Assembly: GCA_018109965.1 (NCBI GenBank)
Contig: JAGBFE010000146.1
Span: forward strand, 1 to 9,969
Direction: 5' to 3'
DNA length: 9,969 nt
DNA from: Oscillospiraceae bacterium
Lineage (GTDB): Bacteria > Bacillota_A > Clostridia > Oscillospirales > Ruminococcaceae
Below, piece by piece: positions 5,955 through 9,969 of the stretch (positions within the stretch are counted from its first letter, which is position 1; every line of letters starts with the position of its first letter). The position numbers and the translations under genes are program-made. The notes beneath the pieces are model-generated. The model saw nothing but the letters and a program-made list of their open reading frames with translations. It was not told the DNA's origin and did no database searches.

Positions 5955-5995
5955 AGTCAAACGTGATGCAGCGTTAATGCAGTCAAAGTGATGCA
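5955..5995 (+). repeat. Near-identical direct repeat inside the T-box leader
   Basis: AGTCAAACGTGATGCA (5955-5970) recurs as AGTCAAAGTGATGCA (5981-5995), differing by one inserted C, with a 26-base period. It lies between stem I and the antiterminator, in the stem II / linker region. The likeness is direct observation. Whether it duplicates a structural element is unknown. Confidence 0.75.
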
Positions 5996-6044
5996 CACTT
6001 TTTGTGTGCGTAATTTGGGTGGTACCACGGTATAGTTATTATCG

Positions 6045-6073
6045 TCCCTTGGATTTTATCCAGGGGATTTTTT
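6045..6073 (+). terminator. T-box regulated terminator ahead of alaS
   Basis: TCCCTTGGAT (6045-6054) pairs with ATCCAGGGGA (6058-6067), ten pairs with one T-G, 3-base loop, followed by six Ts (6068-6073). The left arm contains the TCCC segment that competing T-box antiterminators use for pairing with GGG of the T-box sequence. Confidence 0.92.
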
Positions 6074-6155
6074 ATTTGCCCTGAATTATCCGATTTTGCT
6101 TTTATATTTGTTTATTAAAAATATTTTATAAATCATTTATGAGGTGAAAAAAACA

Positions 6156-8816
6156 ATGGAATGGACATCATTGAATGACCTTAGAGAGAAATATCTTTCT
6201 TTCTACGAAAAGAAAGGCCACAACAGACTTGGCTCTTTCCCACTTATCCCACAGGATGACAACAGCTTGCTGCTTATCAACTCAGGTATGGCTCCTCTGA
6301 AAAAATACTTCACAGGTGAAAAAACAATGCCTGGCAACCGTGCAACAACATGTCAGAAATGTATCAGAACACCTGACATTGAACGCGTTGGTATTACAGC
6401 ACGTCACGGCACATTTTTCGAAATGCTCGGCAACTTCTCTTTTGGTGACTACTTCAAAGAAGAAGCAACAACATGGGCATGGGAATTTTTGACAGAAGAA
6501 CTCCAGATTCCAAAAGAACTGCTTTATATCACAGTTTACGAAGATGACGATGAAGCATGGGATATCTGGGTAAACCGTCGCGGTATCGATCCAAGCCATA
6601 TGAAACGTATGGGTAAAGAAGACAACTTCTGGGAAATCGGTTCCGGTCCTTGCGGCCCTTGCAGCGAACTTTACTTTGACCGTGGCGAAAAATACGGCTG
6701 CGGCAAACCTGACTGTGGCGTAGGCTGCGAATGTGACAGATTTATCGAAATCTGGAACCTTGTATTCACACAGTTTGTTTCTGACGGCAAAGGCAACTAC
6801 GAAAGAATGGCAAAAGGCAATATCGACACAGGTATGGGCCTTGAAAGACTTGCATGTGTAATGCAGGGCGTTGACAATATGTTTGAAGTTGACTCCATTG
6901 CAAATGTTATCAAAGAAGTTGAAAAAATCAGCGGCGTAAAATACAAGGAAGATGCAAAAACAGATATCTCTGTTCGTGTTATCACAGACCATATCAGAAG
7001 TACAGTATTTATGATTTCTGACGGTGTTATGCCAAGTAACGAAGGCCGTGGCTATGTTCTCCGCCGTTTGCTCCGTCGTGCTGCACGTCACGGCAGAATG
7101 ATTGGTATCAAAGGCCTGTTCCTCAACGAACTGTGCGATACAGTTATCAACGAAAGCAAAGCTGCTTATCCTGAACTTGAAGAAAACCGCGAATACATCA
7201 AAAAAGTTATTCTTACAGAAGAAGAAAGCTTCAACAAAACAATTGACCGCGGTATGAACATTCTTACAGGTCTTATCGACAACATCGAAAAAACAGCTGT
7301 TTCTGCAAAAGAAAAAATCCTTTCAGGTATCGAAGCATTCAAACTTAACGATACATTCGGTTTCCCATTTGACCTTACAAAAGAAATCCTTGCTGAACGC
7401 GGTATCGGCATTGATGAAGAAGGTTTCAGAAAACATCTTAAAGAACAGGCTGACCGTGCAAGAGCTGCAAGAGCTAAAAACAACACAATCAGCTGGGCAG
7501 ATGACCTCTTCAAATCCCTGGAACTCAAACCAACAGAATTCCTTGGCTATACAGAAATGAAAGCTGACTGCAACATCATTGCTATTGCACACGAAGGTCA
7601 GTTCTGCGAAGGTGTTTCTGTTGATGAAGAAGCAAAAGAAGATGTTCTTGTTGTTCTTGACAAAACACCATTCTATGCTGAAGCAGGCGGTCAGGTTGCA
7701 GACACAGGCGTTATCGAAACTGAAACAGCTACTCTCAGAGTTCTCGACTGCCGCAAAACAGGCAAAGGCTTCTATGTACACACATGTACACTTGAAAAGG
7801 GCTTTGTAAAAGTTATGACAAAGGCAACAGCAACTCTTGACCAGGCAACAAGAAAAGCAGTTATGCGCAACCACACATCTGCTCATCTGCTTCAGGCTGC
7901 ACTCAGAGAAGTTCTCGGCAACCACGTTCATCAGTCCGGTTCCTATGTTGACAGCGAAAGAATGCGTTTTGACTTTACACACTTCAGTGCTGTAACAAAA
8001 GAAGAACTCCAGAAAATCGAAGATCTTGTTAACTTTGCAATCCTTTCTGCACTTGATGTTACAACAACAGAAATGTCAATTGAAGATGCTAAAAAATCAG
8101 GTGCTATGGCATTGTTTGGTGAAAAATACGGCAGCACAGTTCGTGTTGTAAAAATGGGTGATTTCTCTACAGAACTCTGCGGCGGCACACACGTTTCCAA
8201 CACATCACATCTTGGTCTGTTCAAAATTACTTCTGAATCCAGCGTTGCAGCAGGTATCAGAAGAATTGAAGCTGTTACAGGTGCAGGCGTGCTCAAACTT
8301 ATCGAAGAAAAACAGAAGCTCATCGATGATTCTGCAAAGAGCCTCAAACTCGTAAACAGCAATGAACTCGCATCAAAAGTTGCAGCAATGGTTGTTGATG
8401 CAAAAGTAATGCAGGGCGAAATTGAACACCTCAAAGCTGAAATTGCAAAAGGCCAGATTTCTGACCTCTTTGCAAACCCAACAGTTGTTGAAGGCATCAA
8501 CGTTTACACAGCACAGCTCAGCGGCACAGCAGGCGACGAACTCAAACAGCTTTGCCTTATGTCCAACGACAAAGACGAAAACGGCGTAATGGTTCTCTGC
8601 GGCGAAAACGAAGGCAAATACTCTCTTGCTGTTGGCTGCGGTAAAGCAGTTGTTGCAAAAGGTGTAAAGGCAGGCGCTTTGGTTAAAGCTGTTGCAATGC
8701 TCACAGGCGGTAACGGCGGCGGCAAACCGGATGTTGCTATGGCCGGTGTTAAAGATGCAGCAAAAGTTGGCGAAGCTTTGGCACAGGTTCCGCAGCTTGT
8801 TAAAGAAATGCTTTAA
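6156..8816 (+). CDS. alaS: Alanyl-tRNA synthetase
   Basis: AlaRS charges tRNA-Ala with alanine in the cytosol and edits mischarged Ser and Gly. The 886-residue product is full length for the family (about 875-880). The class II catalytic core includes GMAPLKKYF, motif 2 at residues 83-94 (RHGTFFEMLGNF) and motif 3 (GMGLERLACVMQG). A cysteine-rich insert, CGKPDCGVGCEC at 182-193, is typical of many bacterial AlaRS and may hold a metal. The editing domain shows HTSAH at 573-577 and CGGTH at 675-679, the zinc-binding residues. A C-Ala domain with GGNGGGKPDVAMAG closes the protein. ATG 6156 is chosen because GAGGTG (6141-6146) lies 9 bases ahead; the GTG at 6144 is part of that site. Codon use is notably regular (GAA, AAA, ACA, GGC, CTT), which fits high expression and also generates long spurious antisense frames. 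Its expression is controlled by the T-box upstream. Confidence 0.98.
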   Translation: MEWTSLNDLREKYLSFYEKKGHNRLGSFPLIPQDDNSLLLINSGMAPLKKYFTGEKTMPGNRATTCQKCIRTPDIERVGITARHGTFFEMLGNFSFGDYFKEEATTWAWEFLTEELQIPKELLYITVYEDDDEAWDIWVNRRGIDPSHMKRMGKEDNFWEIGSGPCGPCSELYFDRGEKYGCGKPDCGVGCECDRFIEIWNLVFTQFVSDGKGNYERMAKGNIDTGMGLERLACVMQGVDNMFEVDSIANVIKEVEKISGVKYKEDAKTDISVRVITDHIRSTVFMISDGVMPSNEGRGYVLRRLLRRAARHGRMIGIKGLFLNELCDTVINESKAAYPELEENREYIKKVILTEEESFNKTIDRGMNILTGLIDNIEKTAVSAKEKILSGIEAFKLNDTFGFPFDLTKEILAERGIGIDEEGFRKHLKEQADRARAARAKNNTISWADDLFKSLELKPTEFLGYTEMKADCNIIAIAHEGQFCEGVSVDEEAKEDVLVVLDKTPFYAEAGGQVADTGVIETETATLRVLDCRKTGKGFYVHTCTLEKGFVKVMTKATATLDQATRKAVMRNHTSAHLLQAALREVLGNHVHQSGSYVDSERMRFDFTHFSAVTKEELQKIEDLVNFAILSALDVTTTEMSIEDAKKSGAMALFGEKYGSTVRVVKMGDFSTELCGGTHVSNTSHLGLFKITSESSVAAGIRRIEAVTGAGVLKLIEEKQKLIDDSAKSLKLVNSNELASKVAAMVVDAKVMQGEIEHLKAEIAKGQISDLFANPTVVEGINVYTAQLSGTAGDELKQLCLMSNDKDENGVMVLCGENEGKYSLAVGCGKAVVAKGVKAGALVKAVAMLTGGNGGGKPDVAMAGVKDAAKVGEALAQVPQLVKEML

Positions 8817-8847
8817 AATAACAGTTAATAAGCTATTATATTACTAA

Positions 8848-8884
8848 AAAAGCATTGGTATGTTTTGTGCATACCAATGCTTTT
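8848..8884. terminator. Intrinsic terminator after alaS
   Basis: AAAAGCATTGGTATG (8848-8862) pairs perfectly over 15 bases with CATACCAATGCTTTT (8870-8884) around a 7-base loop. The A-T outer pairs supply a T-run in either direction, so it may work both ways. Confidence 0.88.
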
Positions 8885-8900
8885 ATGTTTACTGACAGTT

Positions 8901-8929
8901 TTGACAAGCCGGAAGATATGTAATATACT
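8901..8929 (+). promoter_or_regulatory. Strong sigma-A promoter for the HIT gene
   Basis: Perfect TTGACA (8901-8906), 17-base spacer, TATACT (8924-8929, five of six). Predicted start near 8936, 28 bases before the ATG. It is the best sigma-A promoter in the window. Confidence 0.82.
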
Positions 8930-8963
8930 TATTTACATAAAATCTTTTGAAAGGGGATAAATT

Positions 8964-9302
8964 ATGGATTGTTTATTCTGTAAAATAATCAATAAAGAAA
9001 TTCCATCAAATGTAGTTTACGAAAATGATGATGTGCTTGCATTTTATGATATTGCACCACAGGCACCTGTGCATGTAGTTATCATTCCAAAACAGCACAT
9101 TGCATCTCCTGCACATATCACAGCAGAAAACTGTGACATTGCAGGCAAAATGTTCCTTGCAGCAAGCGAAATTGCAAAGAAGCTTGAGCTTGAAAAAGGT
9201 TACCGAATTGTTTCCAACTGTGGCGAAGACGGCGGTCAGACAGTTCAGCACCTGCATTTTCATCTGCTTGCAAAACGCAGCCTTGCATGGCCTCCGGGCT
9301 GA
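8964..9302 (+). CDS. HIT-family nucleotide hydrolase/transferase (HinT-like)
   Basis: Histidine triad proteins of the HinT branch hydrolyse nucleoside phosphoramidates such as AMP-lysine or AMP-NH2; the natural substrate in bacteria is uncertain. The 112-residue product is full length. It opens with the CLFCKIINKEIP motif (the two cysteines may bind zinc), continues with a VHVVIIPKQHI segment that helps form the nucleotide pocket, and ends with the triad QHLHFHLL, H96, H98 and H100, with H98 the expected nucleophile, then a WPPG C-terminus typical of HinT. AAAGGGG at 8950-8956 lies 7 bases before the ATG. It has its own promoter and is followed 11 bases later by a comEC-like gene, so the two are probably co-transcribed. 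Confidence 0.95.
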   Translation: MDCLFCKIINKEIPSNVVYENDDVLAFYDIAPQAPVHVVIIPKQHIASPAHITAENCDIAGKMFLAASEIAKKLELEKGYRIVSNCGEDGGQTVQHLHFHLLAKRSLAWPPG

Positions 9303-9313
9303 TGTGATGCCTT

Positions 9314-9969
9314 ATGGCTGAAATCAGACGTCCGCTTGCGATAACAGGTTTTGCATTTTTCATAACAGGCAGCATTGAACTTTCAATGCCAGGGGAATAT
9401 ACCGTTATTCTTTTGGCATTGTTTGCTGTGTTTGCAATTATTCACAGATTTACAGTAAAAAAGTATACAAAGCATCTTATGCTGATGCTTGCAGCAGCAG
9501 TTGCTGCGGTTGTGTACATTTCCGTATACAGTCACTGTTTTGAGCAAAAGATACAATCTTTATCAACAGAACAATCTGAATACACAGGATATATAAATTC
9601 AATAACAAATAATGAAAATACAGGCTACACAGTAATGCTTTTGGATGAACAGGGTAGGGAAATGTATGGTGTTAGTATATACTATCGCAGTGATTTTGAA
9701 CTTGGCGATGCAGTGAAAATCAATGGTAAATTTTCAGAGAATTACAACAACCAATACATTTTCTCAAACTATTCAAAAGGCATATTAGGCAAGATAACAG
9801 CAAAATCCATGGAACTTACAGATGTTGAAATCAACACTGTAAAGTATAAAACCTTAACACTGCGGAGAGAATTACTGAAACAGGCTGAACGATTATACAC
9901 AGGTGATTATCTTGCTCTTGTAGCATCTATGGGCTATAGTGACAAGCATTTTGTGTCAGACAGTGTTGA
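9314..9969 (+). CDS. comEC: ComEC/Rec2-type DNA uptake protein, N-terminal part (cut by window edge)
   Basis: ComEC forms the inner-membrane channel for single-stranded DNA uptake in competent bacteria. The frame is open from ATG 9314 for 218 codons to the window edge; full-length proteins have about 700-800 residues. Visible parts: hydrophobic segments at about residues 8-20, 30-44 and 54-72, then a soluble beta-rich region (YTGYINSITN, and FELGDAVKINGKFSE) that matches the N-terminal DUF4131/OB-like domain, and a segment LLKQAERLYTGDYLALVASM that precedes the competence membrane domain in this family. A stop codon at 9305-9307 is in the same frame, so 9314 is the first possible start. No clear ribosome site precedes it, so translation is probably coupled to the HIT gene ending 11 bases upstream. 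The call rests on the N-terminal third only, the least conserved part. Confidence 0.78.
   Translation, partial: MAEIRRPLAITGFAFFITGSIELSMPGEYTVILLALFAVFAIIHRFTVKKYTKHLMLMLAAAVAAVVYISVYSHCFEQKIQSLSTEQSEYTGYINSITNNENTGYTVMLLDEQGREMYGVSIYYRSDFELGDAVKINGKFSENYNNQYIFSNYSKGILGKITAKSMELTDVEINTVKYKTLTLRRELLKQAERLYTGDYLALVASMGYSDKHFVSDSV

Larger units (their letters stand above)
5821..6073 (+). promoter_or_regulatory. Alanine T-box riboswitch controlling alaS
   Basis: T-box leaders sense uncharged tRNA and allow read-through of a terminator when aminoacylation is low. Visible parts in order: a base-paired stem I (AGAGTAAA 5827-5834 with TTTACTCT 5914-5921), an AGTA box at 5842-5845, an apical hairpin TAAGTC/GACTTA (5890-5895, 5907-5912) holding a GGTTGGTGCAA loop, and the specifier region GAATGCCACC at 5925-5934. 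The codon placed just before ACC is GCC (5929-5931), an alanine codon. A stem III-like hairpin is at 5993-6009, and the T-box sequence GGGTGGTACCACGG at 6017-6030. Within it TGGT (6020-6023) would pair with a tRNA ending in ACCA, as tRNA-Ala does (discriminator A). The gene served is alaS, so codon, acceptor site and gene agree. Confidence 0.93.

Noticed and set aside
6282..7982. Long leftward frames (269 and 219 codons) opposite alaS
   Set aside because: They are cysteine- and phenylalanine-rich shadows created by the regular codon use of alaS; no ribosome site and no family content.

Overview
The window looks like chromosome of an anaerobic, spore-forming Firmicute of class Clostridia, probably an Oscillospiraceae/Ruminococcaceae-type gut bacterium. 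The inference rests on low GC, AGGAGG-type ribosome sites, a sporulation sigma-K gene, clostridial-type cobalamin genes and a T-box leader on alaS. The genus cannot be told from sequence reading alone. I see no phage, insertion sequence, CRISPR array, tRNA or rRNA.

Layout. (1) Positions 1-2083 hold genes for the lower (nucleotide) loop of cobalamin. cobT runs leftward off the edge. cobS and a cobC-type phosphatase run rightward as a tight pair and end at a strong hairpin terminator. The two transcription units face away from each other from back-to-back TTGACA boxes. (2) Positions 2088-4488 hold an uninterrupted sigK gene with a hydrophobic pro-sequence and a sigma-E-like promoter, then a class B penicillin-binding transpeptidase gene 48 bases on. 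Between them is a hairpin that covers the second gene's ribosome site. Together they suggest a mother-cell sporulation unit. (3) Positions 4536-5036 hold a small protein gene of unknown function with its own extended -10 promoter and a hairpin at its end. (4) Positions 5037-5820 are very AT-rich and G-poor on the + strand. On the - strand there is a promoter, a good ribosome site, a 33-codon ORF and then about 550 bases with no long frame, closed by a hairpin with a U-run: either a decayed gene or a small transcript. (5) Positions 5786-8884 hold alaS under an alanine T-box riboswitch (GCC specifier, UGGU tRNA-acceptor site, overlapping terminator), followed by a terminator. (6) Positions 8901-9969 hold a strong promoter, a HIT-family hydrolase gene and the start of a comEC-like gene cut by the window edge.

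The genes are mostly recognisable housekeeping, cofactor and sporulation functions. I did not find a convincing new multi-gene system. The points most worth a second look are the sigK-PBP junction hairpin, the minus-strand unit at 4997-5748, the duplicated element inside the alaS T-box, and the shared promoter region between cobT and cobS.
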